Shown here piece after piece: positions 1-11,167 of a stretch of 64,000 nucleotides of DNA; positions within the stretch are counted from its first letter, which is position 1; the number at the start of each line of letters is the position of its first letter. Both the position numbers and the translations under genes were made by a program. Under the pieces are notes generated by a model. The model was not told where the DNA came from, searched no databases, and was given only the letters and a program-made list of their open reading frames with translations. This DNA comes from Cheiracanthium punctorium. Its lineage: Eukaryota; Arthropoda; Arachnida; Araneae; Cheiracanthiidae. Location: NCBI GenBank assembly GCA_038373885.1, contig JAWZYV010013138.1, forward strand, positions 230,167 through 294,166, given 5' to 3'.

Positions 1-796
1 ATTTAATTTTATGTTTCCATAAAGTGTTCGCGGCTAGAATAGAACCCGGAACCTTTGGGTTGGAAGGCGAGCGCGCTATCCGTTCAGCCACTAAGCCTCG
101 CGCAGCTATGACTAAAGTTTGAAGTGACTTATCACGCCGTTTTCTCGCCAGATTGATAAGTGGGCGATGTGTTATTTGTTTCTTTTACTTTTCCATGGGA
201 TGCATCAAATTAAAATAATGTTATGTGTGGCTTAGAGACTCTACTAATAGGGAAATAAACATAATATAAACTTAACAGCAGCACACGTTTTAAAACTTTC
301 AAAATCGAGACAAACGGCTGATTTTGAAACCAATTTCGTAGTAAAATTGTATTTTATTTTGAAGAATTTCCATATTTGGAAATATAGAATTTTTTTTTAA
401 TTCTATGGTCAAGTACATTTATGACTGATGATAAATTATTTTGTAGCGGCCGGAAACCGCCTCATTCCACCACCCACAAAGTGAAGTATATTAACTAACT
501 AAATTGTGTTAATTATATTAAAATTTATTTTTAGGGCTAATTAATTAGTTAATGGAATTACCAATGTTAATTAGATGTAAATAAAACTAAAACTCTCCTC
601 CTGTTACACTTCAGAGGGGCTTATCCCATTCATTCTTTCTCCTTAGACTTTTCAATGTCCATTCTCCTTCTCGCCTACAGCGACAGATGGCGCCATCAGC
701 GCAATAATCAAGCTAATGGATTGAAATGTCAAGCTGGTATTAATACGTCAAATTCAAGTCAATGTCAAGCTTGATTTAAGCTTATGTGCTGTCTGG
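1..796 (-). mobile_element. TIR element with AAGCTTG-rich subterminal repeats, left-truncated by window
   Basis: The block ends at TGTGCTGTCTGG (785-796), the same terminal inverted repeat that bounds the complete copy at 61531-62450. Reading the minus strand, the AAGCTTGA-rich subterminal part comes first, then a body that matches the other copy (for example the segments at 300-430 and 61700-61860), then a tRNA-like segment at about 20-112. Relative to the other copy, about 240 bp between roughly 455 and 705 is unmatched and looks like an insertion. The other terminus lies outside the window. No coding capacity is seen, so it is a non-autonomous element. I could not assign a superfamily. Confidence 0.6.
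20..112 (-). repeat. tRNA-like segment (SINE head or tRNA relic) inside TIR element
   Basis: On the minus strand an A-box-like stretch (GTGGCTGAACGG) is followed about 45 nt later by a B-box-like GGTTCTATTC, with a possible CTTCCAA anticodon loop between them. The spacing fits a tRNA-derived pol III promoter. The acceptor stem does not close convincingly, so I call it tRNA-derived and not a functional tRNA gene. The related element at 61531-62450 has a tRNA-like segment at the equivalent place. Confidence 0.4.
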
Positions 797-839
797 GCTG
801 ATTATAAGAAGACACATCTGACAACACCTAAGACAGTCC

Positions 840-1930
840 TTGGGAGGATGAGAATAAAGCATTAACGGTCACGAGGAAGCAAAATCCAACAGGAATGAAA
901 AAACGTCTTGTTACAAGCTCAAATCTGTCTCCACGGAGCAGCAAAGGTGTACTGCCAGCTTTCTGGTGAGGGCATTGAAATCTCCCACCTTCAGTCAGCT
1001 ATCCACAAGGCTATCAACATGAGAGCTTCTCAGGTGAAGAAGCACACGCTTCATCTGGAGAAGTAGAGCATACATTTTGATGGTACATTGATGGATTTGA
1101 ATAACAGGCCGTGGTCTTCAAGAATGAAGAAATTAAGTTGTCTGCGCTGAAACTGAAAAATGGGATAGCTCAAACAATCGCACAAGGACTCCAGGATTTA
1201 TCAGAGTTCAACCATTGGAACTGTGATGATTGTTGCTAACACACCAAGTGTGAATACCGGCAAGAAGAGCGTTGTTGTTGATAATCAAATGCTCGAAGAG
1301 AGAGATCACCAAAACACAAGATTATCAGTTGCTAGCAACACGTGCTGGATCGCCCAAAACACAAATTCATCAGTTGCTAGCATCATGTGCTGGATCGCGT
1401 TCTTCGCGTTGTCATGGAGATGAGCTTTATGGATCGACTAAATCAAAAACTATTGAGTACTTTTTTCTGAAGGATTTGATGAGCAGTTACGATAAATTTA
1501 AAACAGTCTTCAGCAACCGTAAAACTGATTAAGGAAACGGGCGGCTGGAAAGAGGACATGAAGTTTTTGTACCACCTCACTCGTGTCTTTCTTCACTTCA
1601 CTGACAGGAAAGAGATGCCGTAAAGCAATGCACGCTGGAACTCTCGTACTATACTAATCTATGTTGCGTTTATTCTGATGCCTGACACAGACTGCGTATA
1701 ATTTGTTAATTCATTCCCTAATAATTAACTGACCTTTGGTGAAGCAGTCAATTGTTCCGCGCTTAAGATTTTGATGAACTATCTGCAGCTCTGAATGACT
1801 ACTCGACAGGTCTTAAATTCTTGAAAAGCCACTAGGAAGCAGATGAAACTGCAATCAACATTGCCTGATGCAAACAGTGCTGTGAGCATGCGATCAAAGT
1901 CATGAGACTGACACGAATTCTGCGTATTCC
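840..1930 (+). pseudogene. decayed transposase-like coding remnant
   Basis: Fragments of protein-like sequence run along the plus strand but switch frame repeatedly. They include a piece with MIVANTPSVNTGKKSVVV (from 1223), a piece with DELYGSTKSKTIEYFFLKDL (about 1420-1480), an ARWNSRT-like piece near 1630 and a C-terminal-like piece near 1790-1930. Many stops and frameshifts interrupt it. The pattern resembles, from memory only, an uncharacterised transposase-like family common in invertebrate genomes. No catalytic triad can be placed. It abuts the left arm of the 1924-7632 fold-back repeat, so it could be a relic of the element that mobilised that repeat. This link is inference. Confidence 0.4.
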
Positions 1931-2254
1931 TGGTAAGACGCGATAGGGGAGCCAAAATGCAACAGTTTTCAACCCCCCCATATGTATGGCCATAAATCAA
2001 TAGTTTTTGGGAAAATTGAGTTTTAAACTTTTTTCTTGAATTATCCCAAATTGGGCATTTAAGTGCAAATTTAAAAAAATCTACTCATTAAATGGGTTTC
2101 ATTTTAACTTATTTTCATAGCTGAAACTCTAAGCTAAAGTAATCTTAAAAACTACAAAACTACTTTTAAATTTAAATTCACGAGCCATTACGTGAATTTT
2201 TTAAATTTTTAATTCACTTGTTTCCTTTCAAAAGCTGTTATTTATTTAAAAAAA

Positions 2255-3690
2255 TACAATGGCAGTAAGCGTACAAATTACAAATAAATTTTCTTCCATT
2301 AATTTTCATCCAAAAGCGTATTAATGTCCATCTAAAGACATGCAATTTGTAAAGAAAGGTAGGTGAGTATTACTTAGCGCAGGTAAAATCATCAACGGAT
2401 GTACCCTTGTATATTCTTTAGGATCGTTTCTAAACCAATCAAGTTATCACCGTTTTTTAAATTTATTTTCATAACTGACACTAGCTAACGTAATCATGAA
2501 AAAGTACAAAAACTCTTTTAAATTTTAATTCACGTGCTTTACGCGTATATTTTTATTTTGTTCCGTTATCCTTTCTGAAATATTGTTTACGTCAGAAAAT
2601 ACTACACCGAAGAGCCATTACATTATGACCACCTACTCAATAACGCGTTGCGCCTCCTTTGGCCTTAAAAAGAGCTGCAACTCGCCTGGGCGTGAATACC
2701 ACGAGTTCTTGGTAGATTACTTACTGGAGACAGGTTGTACCGAATACTTAAGCAGTGGCCTCACAAAGTCGAGATATTGGAACATGGTGGTGTTTGAGCT
2801 CTGAACTGCCGGGGAGAGGGGGAGCAGCTGTTCCAGCCAGACGGCGTACCCTGACACGACCATGGACGAGATGAAGGAGAAACCGGGATTCATTCTATCA
2901 GGCAACTCTTTTCTACATATCCCTGGTCCAGTCACGATGCTCCCGTGCCAACTGTAGGCCTAGTTGACAATAACACTTGGTAAGCAGAGGCACACGACTA
3001 AGCTAACTCTAACAAAGCTAACGTAATATTATATAAAACTACTATAAAATTTAAATTTACGAGCCATTACGTGTGTTTTTTCAATTTTTAATTCACATGT
3101 TTAGTTTTAAAAGCTGCCATTTACTCAAAAAAATACAATGGCAGTAAGCGTACAAATTAAAAATAAAACTTCTGCCATTAATCAGCTATCCAAAAACGTA
3201 TTAATCTCCATCTAAAGGCATGTAATTCTTAAAGAAGGCTGAGTTTTACTTAACGCAGGTAGAAACGCCAAAGGATGCACCCCGTCCATTCTTTAGGATA
3301 GTTGTTAAACCGATCACGTTACCATCGTTTTTTAAATTTATTTTCATAGCTAGCACTCTAACTAAGCTAATGTAATCATCAAAAATGCAAATACTTTAAA
3401 TTTTTAAACCACGCGTTTTACTTTTTTTATTTATTTCCCTTTTATGTTCAGAAATATGGTTTGTCAAAAAATACAGTAAGCATACAAATTACAAATAAAA
3501 TTTGTTCCATTAATGAGCTATCCAGAAATGTATTAATGTTCATCTAAAGACATGTAATTCGTAAAGAAGGGCAAGTCTTACTTAGCGCAGGTAAAAAACG
3601 CGAAAGGATGTGGCTTCATTCATCGTTTAGGATCGTCGGGGAACTATTCAACGTCAATCAAGTTATCACTGCTTTTAAAGGCTTAAAATC
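2255..3690 (+). repeat. serial diverged units in left fold-back arm
   Basis: Three units start near 2263, 3141 and 3474 with variants of GCAGTAAGCGTACAAATTA. Each continues into an ATTAATG..CATCTAAAGACATG..AAAGAAGG..CTTA.CGCAGGTA block. Between the first two lies a 370-bp segment (2618-2990) that is also mirrored in the right arm. Units are clearly related but carry many substitutions and indels. Confidence 0.6.
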
Positions 3691-3699
3691 TTACTTGAG

Positions 3700-5640
3700 C
3701 CCCATCAGATTATGAGTTGCAAACTGGTGTGTGATCGTGTTGGTTTTGAGATCTGACTTGCGTAAGAATGTTTTGTTGATTAGCCAGATATCAACAAAAT
3801 ATGCTTACGCGACGCAGAGTCGATACTACAGGACGGTTCTCGCTTGTGTTTCTACTTCCGCTAAGAGCGGAAAATCCTCAAAAGCCATTAGTAAAGTAGA
3901 ATTTCGTTTCCACTAGCTTTGTTAACTTCTTCAAAGATCGTGCATTTCCTCCGATGGCTATTAGCTACTACGCGCATGCGCGTTTAAACTTTATCTTACT
4001 GTTTCCCGTTTTTCTTTTAAATATATTCCCATTTGTTATTTTTAAATACAGAAGAATTTCTTAAATTTGGATTTCCCAATTTGGGGAATTTCAATTATCA
4101 GGAGGAAATTAAACCTTAAAATAACAATAAATCGGTATTCGAACGAAAATGTTTTTAAGATCTTATTAGAAATGCTTAAAAGAATAATATCTTTCTATTA
4201 TGTAATTTCTCCGTAAATGTGTTATTTTTAATACATTTTTCTATTTAAAAAAAGTTTTTTTTGTGCATGTTTAGTAAATTTTAAAAAATACATTATATTA
4301 TTAATTTAATTTCAGTTTTCTCTATAATATAGACTAAAAGCATATAATTATTTCTAAAAAGGTAGTTGCATTCTATTGTGCTATGGCAAACCTACAGGAG
4401 GGGTATTTCGTATTTGCCAAAAGGGGGGGGGTTGCCATGCGAGGATTACTTTTTAGTGCTTCTTAAGCGTATTTACGTTACATAAACAGAAAACTGCCTA
4501 AAACTCCAGACTTTTAGATAATCAGTTGTCCGGTAGATCAGAACCCTGGACCTTCACACTTCAGCCATCTATCATGCTCAGTGTCTTATCAACTCTGCTC
4601 CGGTGGGGACATCTTGTTTTAGATGTCATCTGGTTTTTAAATGTTAACACAAAAGATAGTGCTTGCATAAATTTAGATTAAAAAACCAAATTTCTGTTTG
4701 AAAAAGTATTGAACAAAATTTTAAATGTGGTATTTCAACGAATCCAAAATAAAAATGAGAATACCTAAGATTTCAAAATCTATCATAATATTAGGAAAAT
4801 AAGCACCTAATTTTAATTAGAAAACAATATGTATAAAAGTACTAGAGACCATCAAAATATGACATGAAATACTTAAAGTTAGGAACTATGCGAGAAATTG
4901 TTATTTAAATTATTTTTTAATTTAAAGTCTTTATTCATTTTAATTATTAATTAATCGAACTAAGTACGCCAGCTCTGGAATCAAAAGCGAAACGTTCGAG
5001 ACAGACTAGTTACGTCAGTTTTGTGTTATATGTTAACTAGTATAGATCTTACCACAGATCTAAGAGAGATCCCAGAGAGCTGTGTGTCAAAGCAAAAAGA
5101 ATAAGAAATATTATTAAAAGAGTAACTGAGGATATCTTTATCCATAAGGGATAAAAATATCCCTTATAGTTGCATCAATTTTGCTCAGAGCAGATTTATA
5201 ACAATTTGAAATACTGTGATGAAAATTGATAATTAATTGAACCCAAACATTATTGAGAACCTACTTATTCTTAAAAAATATGTAACTCTCATGTTGGACA
5301 TTCGCTCGCTACCCTAACCGCCTTTTTAGAATGCGTTTCATATGGAACCAGCCAATGCAAAACTGATTCTAAAAACTCTAGTGACAAAAGATGAAAAGTT
5401 TTTAATCGGAGAAAAAACACCCACAAAGGCAAAAAGAATGGCTTCGGTTAGAGGATTTAGGTAACTTAGCGAAAATAGCGGAAATTAAGACCTAGTGGAA
5501 ACGCACCTTAACACGACGACACAGCACATAGATAAGAAAGATAGTGAATATCAAACGGTTAAGATTTTACCCAAGTAAAAAAACAGTGAGAAATTGATGG
5601 TTTGACAACGACCTTAAACACTGAACGCTGGTGCCTCCTT
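3700..5640. other. AT-rich centre of the fold-back element, no gene seen
   Basis: Apart from a SINE copy at 4377-4622 I see no coding sequence, RNA gene or repeat structure here. Short open frames are interrupted and low complexity. Confidence 0.5.
4377..4622 (-). repeat. tRNA-derived SINE, copy 1
   Basis: This is a member of the family that recurs eleven times in the window. On the minus strand the head carries an A-box-like GCAGAGTTGATAAGACACTG and a B-box-like GGGTTCTGATC. Next come the shared body (TCTGGAGTTTTAGGCAGTTTT, then GTAACGTAAATACGC) and a tail near 4420 with a run of nine or more C. It is oriented against the plus strand. Confidence 0.6.
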
Positions 5641-7632
5641 TGGTGTTTTCACCTGCGCGAGTAAATTTCACCTTTTTCTATGAATTACATATCTTCAGAT
5701 GAATATTAATGCGCTTTTTGGATAGCTCATTAATAGAACAAAATGTATTTGTAATTTGCACGCTTAGTGCAATACACCGAACATTATTCAACACACCCAC
5801 ACTTTTTCAATGAACTCGTCTGGAGGAGATGGAGAACACGTAATTAAATGGGAACGGAATTTAACTGTTGCTGGAAAAGGTAAGGAATCATTCTTGCACT
5901 TATGTTTGAGAGTGATGGGAAAGGCTGTTGATCTACGCGAATTTGAGAGGGCAGATTGTAATGGGCCCGAAGACTCTCAACAAGTATCTCCGAAATTGCA
6001 TGACTGGTCGGTTGTTCACGACCTGCCGTTGTTAGTGTTTATAAAAAGTGGATTAATGACGTTGAAACCAGCAATAGGCGCCAATATGTTGGGCGTCCAC
6101 GCATCATCAAAAAAGAAGACGCCGGAGACTGTCTCGCCTAGTACCTGAAAATCGACGGCAGACAATGGCTCAACTGACAGTCCAATACAATGCAAGTCCA
6201 TGTACAAGCGTTTCGAATCGCACAATTCAGCTGATAATTTTGGGTATGGGACTGCCGAGCAGACGTACCTCTCGTGTGCCTCTGCTTACCAAGTGTTATT
6301 GTCAACTAGGCCTACAGTGGGCACGGGAACATCGTGACTGGACCAGGAATATGTAGAAAAGAGTTCGCCGTGACATCCATGCCCAGGCGATTTTTAATTT
6401 GTACGCTTACTGCCATTGTATTTTTTGAGTAAATGGCTGCTTTTAAAAGGAAACATGTGAATTAAAATTGAAAAAACACACGTAATGGCTCGGAAATTTA
6501 AATTTTAAAGTAGTTTTATATAATATTACGTTAGCTTTGTTAGAGTTAGCTTAGTCGTGTGCCTCTGCTTACCAAGTGTTATTGTCAACTAGGCCTACAG
6601 TTGGCTCGGGAACATCGTGACTGGACCACGGATATGTAGAAAAGAGTTGCCTGATAGAATGAATCCCGGTTTCTCCTTCATCTCGTCCATGGTTGTGTCA
6701 GGGTACGCCGTCTGGCTGGAACAGCTGCTCCCCTCTCCCCGGCAGTTCAGAGCTCAAACACCACCATGTTCCAATATCTCGACTTTGTGAGGCCACTGCT
6801 TAAGTATTCGGTACAACCTGTCTCCAGTAACTAATCTACCAAGAACTCGTGGTATCCATGCCCAGGCGAGTTGCAGCTCTTTTTAAGGCCAAAGGAGGTG
6901 CAACGCGTTTTTTGAGTATGGTGGTCATAATGTAATGGCTCTTCGGTGTACTATTTTCTGACGTAAGTAATATTTTAGAAAGGATAACGGAAACAAATAA
7001 AAATACACGCGTAAAGCGCGTGAATTTAAATTTAGAAGTGTTTTTGTACTTTTTCATGATTACGTTAGCTTAGAGTGTCAGCTATGAAAATAAATTTAAA
7101 AAACGGTGACAACTTGATTGGTTTAGCAACGATCCGAAAGAATATACAAGAGTATACCATTTGATGATTTTATCTGCGCTAAGTAACACTCACCCTTCTT
7201 TACAAATTACATGTCTTTAGATGGACATTAATACGTTTTTGGACAGTTGATTAATGGAAGAAAATTTATTTGTAATTTCTACACTTACTGCCATCGTATT
7301 TTTTGAAATAAATGACAGCTTTTAAAAGGAAACATGTGAATTAAAAATTGAAAAAACACACGTAATGGATCATAAATTTAAATTTTAAAGTAGTTTTATA
7401 TAATACAACGTTAGCTAAGTTAGAGTTTCAGCTATGAAAATAAGTTAATATTAAACCCATTTAATGAGTAGATGTTTTAAAATTTGCATGTGAATATCAA
7501 ATTTCGCGTTATTCAAGAAAAAAATGTTTAAAATTCAGTTATCAAAACCTGTCGATTTTCGGCTACACATATTCTGGTAAAAATTGTAGCATTTTGGTTC
7601 CCCTCTCATGTCTTACCAGGAATTCGTCATAT
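5640..7632 (-). repeat. serial diverged units in right fold-back arm
   Basis: These are the mirror of the left-arm units, with complements of GCAGTAAGCGTACAAATTA near 5765, 6405 and 7280. An extra partial duplication occurs here: the block CTCTGCTTACCAAGTGTTAT...GACTGGACCA appears at about 6280-6350 and again at 6560-6640. An open stretch at 5810-6148 (112 codons) lies in this arm. I do not recognise its product and it has no conserved motif I can see, so I do not call it a gene. Confidence 0.55.
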
Positions 7633-7639
7633 TACTAGA

Positions 7640-8925
7640 AACCCTGTAATGTTTATGTATGTAATACTATAGCTTGTGTTCACTTTTATATCTGCGTACA
7701 GTGACTTCAAAATATGGGCCAAAAAGAATAAAAAATATTTAAATCACTTTGTGTGTGAGGTTTCTTTAATCAAATCAACTGTAAAGTACGATTTTAACAA
7801 CTTTTAATGAAAGCTCATCAAATTAGGATATAGGGAAATCAGGCTGTAAAAAAGTCATCAACCTTAAAGTATTAATATACGTTGGCGTTCGTACAAACAC
7901 ACATGCAAGCAGGGAGACACTTTTAGTGATTTTTAGGACGATGGGCTGTGTTTAAATTGTTTCTTCGCTCGATTTGTGGGAGCTCATTTATTCAGTGTAT
8001 AATAAGGGTGTCAAATAAGGAATGAAATAGAACGAATAAAAATGCTTACTGTTGGAACGCAGTTGACACATTACTAATTTTAAAATTTCTCAATTACAAT
8101 GAAAGTTGTACATGTTTCCACAGACTAATGTTTTATTAAATAGTTGAAACTTTCATTTCAAAAACTGCTTAAGTCACAACTTTTCAAGAATAAAAACTGT
8201 ACTACGCACAAATATGTGGATTTTCAGACTACTTTGAAGATTAATCATAGTAACCCAATGTACTATTTTCTTTAGATTAACATAAAAACTGGATTTGATT
8301 TTTTTTTTTTTTGAAAAATCATTACGTATGTGGTTTTCTAAAATGACAAATTCAATTTTATTGAAAAAAAAAAATTCTCAAAAACTAAAAGGATTGCATT
8401 GGTATGTTTTCAAGTGATTTATTTTGTCTGAAAATAAAAGTTCTTAGTTAACAAATTTATTTTTGTCAACCTCAACAAAATTTTTACAAGTAAATTTTAT
8501 AAATATAATATTTAATATTTTTGAAATTGAACAGTGAAAAAAAGAGGATTTTGAACTTTACACCACTCTGCACTCATGAAGGAATTTGTCAACAAAATTT
8601 ATGAGTTTATGATTCTCATAGAACTTCATCCACCAACACCTCCTGATAAAAAAAATTTTGTAAGATATCTAGGGAGCTAAATATCTTCATCAAAAATCCT
8701 AACTCTAGACTTTTAATTACATTCTATCGCAAACTTCAGATTTGATTCTCCTCCCCCAGTTCATAAACACACCTGCCCTTCATTAAAACTTTAAACTTAC
8801 GGCAGCAAAAACAAACACGCATACACACACACACACACGCACACAAAAGAATGATTGCCAGCATCTGCTTCCACCAGACCTTGATCCGGAAAACAATAGG
8901 CTCAACGTAAATAAGGAAATTTGGG
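7640..8925. other. intergenic AT-rich stretch, no gene seen
   Basis: Both strands are closed by frequent stops. I find only homopolymer tracts (for example T-rich 8299-8312, A-rich 8364-8373) and an AC-rich microsatellite near 8823-8846 just before the Penelope-like pair. Confidence 0.5.
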
Positions 8926-8977
8926 TAAAGTACATAAAAAACTTTGTAAAAAACACACATAAGAAGTTATAGGTAAG

Positions 8978-9032
8978 AAGATACGCACGTTTCGGTCAAA
9001 AATTGTTTTGACCTTCATCAGTCCAAGCCCTT
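8978..9032 (-). ncRNA. hammerhead ribozyme motif, minus-strand copy
   Basis: Read on the minus strand, CTGATGA (9021-9015) is followed by an extra A and an 8-bp helix II, GGTCAAAA with TTTTGACC closing a CAAT loop (9013-8994). GAAA and C follow, then GTGC and GTA, the expected cleavage triplet (minus strand, around 8982). Core bases agree with the hammerhead consensus CUGANGA...GAAA...NUH. The extra A between CUGAUGA and helix II is non-standard. Helix I is only weakly visible. Confidence 0.6.
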
Positions 9033-9349
9033 CGTCGCAAGGAACACAGGGAACTGAAAAGAGATAAACAAGCAAGCAAGTTGCCACAAGGGGCAAAGAA
9101 AAGTCGTACAAAACCACGGACAATGAAAAAAATAAGGGATAAAAAGGAAAGGAAAGAAGCACAAAAATACAAAAATTAAAAAATTAAAAAAAGGAGGAAC
9201 ACATGAATACAAACATACACACAAAAAAGAGAAAACAGAACAAACAAAATAACAAAAAAAAATGTTATTTTGTTTGTTCTGTTTTCTCTTTTTTGTGGCA
9301 ACTTGCTTGCTTGTTTATCTCTTTTCAGTTCCTTGTGTTCCTTGCGACG

Positions 9350-9410
9350 AAGGGCTTGGACTGATGAAGGTCAAAACAATTTTTGACCGAAACGTGCGTA
9401 TGTTCTTACC
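9350..9410 (+). ncRNA. hammerhead ribozyme motif, plus-strand copy
   Basis: CTGATGA lies at 9361-9367, followed by an unpaired A. Helix II is formed by 9369-9376 with 9381-9388 (8 bp, CAAT loop). GAAA occupies 9389-9392, and a minimal helix III is C9393-G9398 around a GTGC tetraloop with A-U below it. Cleavage would be after GTA at 9400. Very short helix III is typical of the type-I hammerheads described in Penelope-like elements. Helix I shows only three contiguous pairs (GGA with TGT or TCT) and an irregular continuation, so activity is uncertain. Confidence 0.6.
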
Positions 9411-9763
9411 TATAACTTCTTATGCGTGTTTTTTACAAAGTTTTTTTATTTACTTTATCGTTTAACACCAGTAATTTGAGTGTTTTTTACCAAGGAAATT
9501 TGGGGTCAAAGTTACAAGTTTTCTAAGTCGCAGTGAAATCAGTAATGTATTCAAAGAGTTTTGCTTACGTAGTAGATTCTTAAATTTTTACAATAACTAT
9601 GCAATGCATTTATTCATATTGAAATATTTTATATTTTCAGCTATAAGATACTCCTATCACATACCTTGAGAAATAGAGAAACAAATGAAAAAAAAATGTT
9701 CATTGAGAGTAAGAGGTCTCCGCTTTCTTTTTTCATAATAATTATAAAGGATCGTTAAAACGC

Positions 9764-10101
9764 TGAATCCGCTAATACGAATATGAAAACGGATCATTTG
9801 TTTCTTTTATGAGCGGATATACGGAAACTGATATTTTTGTTTGGAAATTATTTTTAAGCATATATTATCTTCAGACAATAATTTCGTTCACAATGTGTGA
9901 AATATTCTATCAAAATGATCCTAGTTCTACCAGATACTGTCAAATTATACAAAACCTCTTGTCATATCTTACTGAGATAGTAGTTCGAAAAAATGTGATA
10001 TTGTGTGAAAATGTGAGTAAAAAAATGTGATTTGGTAAATAAATACGACTAACTTTATGAGACAATGCAACATTTTTAGAATGTTTCTTCACAAGCTGTA
10101 C
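9764..10101 (+). mobile_element. hAT-family fragment, same family as 24675-25828
   Basis: The sequence aligns by eye to the left half of the element at 24675: the CGGATATACGG-type opening, the CACAATGTGTGAAAT block, GATAGTAGTTCGAAAAAA and the closing GTTTCTTCACAAGCTGTA. Both termini are missing. It is directly followed by a SINE. Confidence 0.5.
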
Positions 10102-10336
10102 TTGGGGGCAGAGAGGGAAGATTATCTGCCTACAGCGTAGGAGTGTGACTTGGTCGGAGGACCTTTTAAGGGGATGTAACGGGTATTCACGTTACACCTT
10201 GAGAAAGCCAACCAAAACTCCAGACCGTTAGATAGACAGTCGCGCGATAGTCCCGCGCGAACCCGGGACATCACACTTCAACTGTCTACCATGTTCAGTG
10301 CTTTATCCACTCGCCATGATTTCGCCTTCACGGGGT
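10102..10336 (-). repeat. tRNA-derived SINE, copy 2 (best preserved)
   Basis: On the minus strand the head has A box TGGCGAGTGGATAAAGCAC and B box GGGTTCGCG. The body AACGGTCTGGAGTTTTGG and GTGTAACGTGAATACCCG follows, then CCCTTAAAAGGTCCTCCGAC. This is the clearest example of the family and serves as reference for the other copies. Confidence 0.65.
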
Positions 10337-10499
10337 TGCAAAAACTAATTCTTACACATTACGGCCTATGGACGTAAATCATTTATAGTGTGCTAGTCTT
10401 TAAATGGCGCATTAGCAATGTGTTACTATGTGTTTGGCTTTCTGTTGCATCAAAATCGGTCAACTAGAACCGGAGATGCGGAGGTTTTATTTTCCCCAT

Positions 10500-10665
10500 T
10501 GATTTTCTCTGGCGGTTCTAGAAATATTGGTCGTATGCCTTCGGTAACGTCCTTTTTGGAGCCTTATTTTGGCGCCAAATTTGGCGATATTCAGCCAAAA
10601 GTCGGTAAGCTTGGCGACATTTTGGTCATTTGGCGCGATTGTCCCAATGGGGCTTCTAAAGATAG
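10500..10665 (+). repeat. TTGGCGCCAAATTTGGCG repeat, inverted relative at 63605-63735
   Basis: The segment contains GGCGCCAAATTTGGCGATAT and a terminal CAATGGGGC. The reverse complement of these features is found at 63620-63735 (ATATCGCCAAATTTGGCGCT, GCCCCATTGGG). The shared order GTTCTA..GGTCGTA..CTTCG..TTTGG..GCGCCAAATTTGGCG shows true homology and not a chance palindrome. Confidence 0.5.
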
Positions 10666-10987
10666 TTTTTCTGCATTACCATGCATAATAGCCTAACATT
10701 TCTCTTCTATGACGTAATCAAAACGCGATTGTTCGGGGACTCGTTAGAGAGGTCCCGAGTTTTCTGGAATGCACGTCAGAAAGTATGAAAGGAACCGGGA
10801 TGCCGATTATGGTTTATATGGGTTTATACGGGGTTTTGATATGTTCCGCGAGCCGGATCAAAAGCCGTAGCGGGCCACATCCGGACCACGGGCCGGCGCA
10901 CACTGGGGCGAGTGTATGGAGAGGTTGGACATTTCAGTAAAACCAATTTCCGAGAGATTTAATTGAAAGGGTTTACAACAGAGTTTC

Positions 10988-11167
10988 TAACCTCTACGGC
11001 ATATAATTAACCACTTTTTCAAAACAGTAAATTTTTCAAACATTTTTTTTCAAATTTGCCCGCAGATCCCATGTCAGACTACCTTTCGAATGTTGAAATT
11101 TCGCTATATTCTAATACAAATTTTACTGTTTAGGAAAAGTGGTTACTTATATTCCGTAGAGGTTGGA
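10988..11167. mobile_element. short palindromic MITE
   Basis: The left end AACCTCTACGGCATATAA followed by TTAACCACTTTTTCAAAACAG is mirrored by CTGTTTAGGAAAAGTGGTTA and TATTCCGTAGAGGTT near 11140-11164. Inverted repeats of about 45 bp enclose about 85 bp. No reliable target-site duplication. Confidence 0.5.

Larger units (their letters stand above)
1924..7632. repeat. large fold-back element with roughly 1.8-2.0 kb inverted arms
   Basis: The left arm (about 1924-3690) reads as the reverse complement of the right arm (about 5640-7632). Matching landmarks are CCTGGTAAGAC at 1930 against its complement near 7612-7622, GAGCCATTACATTATGACC at 2618 against 6940, the GTACGCTTACTGCC complement at 2260 against about 7280, and 3141 against about 6405. 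Coordinate sums are near 9558 for the outer landmarks, which shows colinear mirror symmetry. The inner landmarks (3474 against 5765) are off by about 320, so the centre carries an indel. Each arm is itself built from serial, diverged units. No transposase is seen in the 2-kb centre. A Foldback-type or other non-autonomous DNA element is the likeliest class. Confidence 0.6.
8929..9453. mobile_element. head-to-head pair of Penelope-like element ends (inverted repeat)
   Basis: The stretch from GTACATAAAAAACTTTGT (8929) to TTGCCACA (about 9090), plus 9217-9258, returns as the reverse complement at 9262-9453. About 130 bp (9090-9216) sits only in the left half. The dyad centre is at about 9260 (AATAACAAAAAAAAATGTTATT). 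Each half contains a hammerhead ribozyme core. Hammerheads inside terminal repeats are established for Penelope-like retroelements, which also insert with inverted terminal copies. A retrozyme or another element with borrowed hammerheads is the alternative. No reverse transcriptase or GIY-YIG coding sequence is present. Confidence 0.55.

Noticed and set aside
420..440. CTGATGA at the left TIR element as another hammerhead core
   Set aside because: No helix II and no GAAA follow. The inverted relative near 61710 is equally unsupported.
5810..6148. 112-codon plus-strand open frame
   Set aside because: It starts with a plausible ATG but shows no recognisable domain and lies in a fold-back arm made of repeats. 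It is not supported as a gene without conservation data.
8902..9224. Three overlapping minus-strand frames rich in F, L and C
   Set aside because: They arise from the A-rich strand of the Penelope-like repeat; the opposite-strand copy at 9262-9465 is simply the inverted duplicate.
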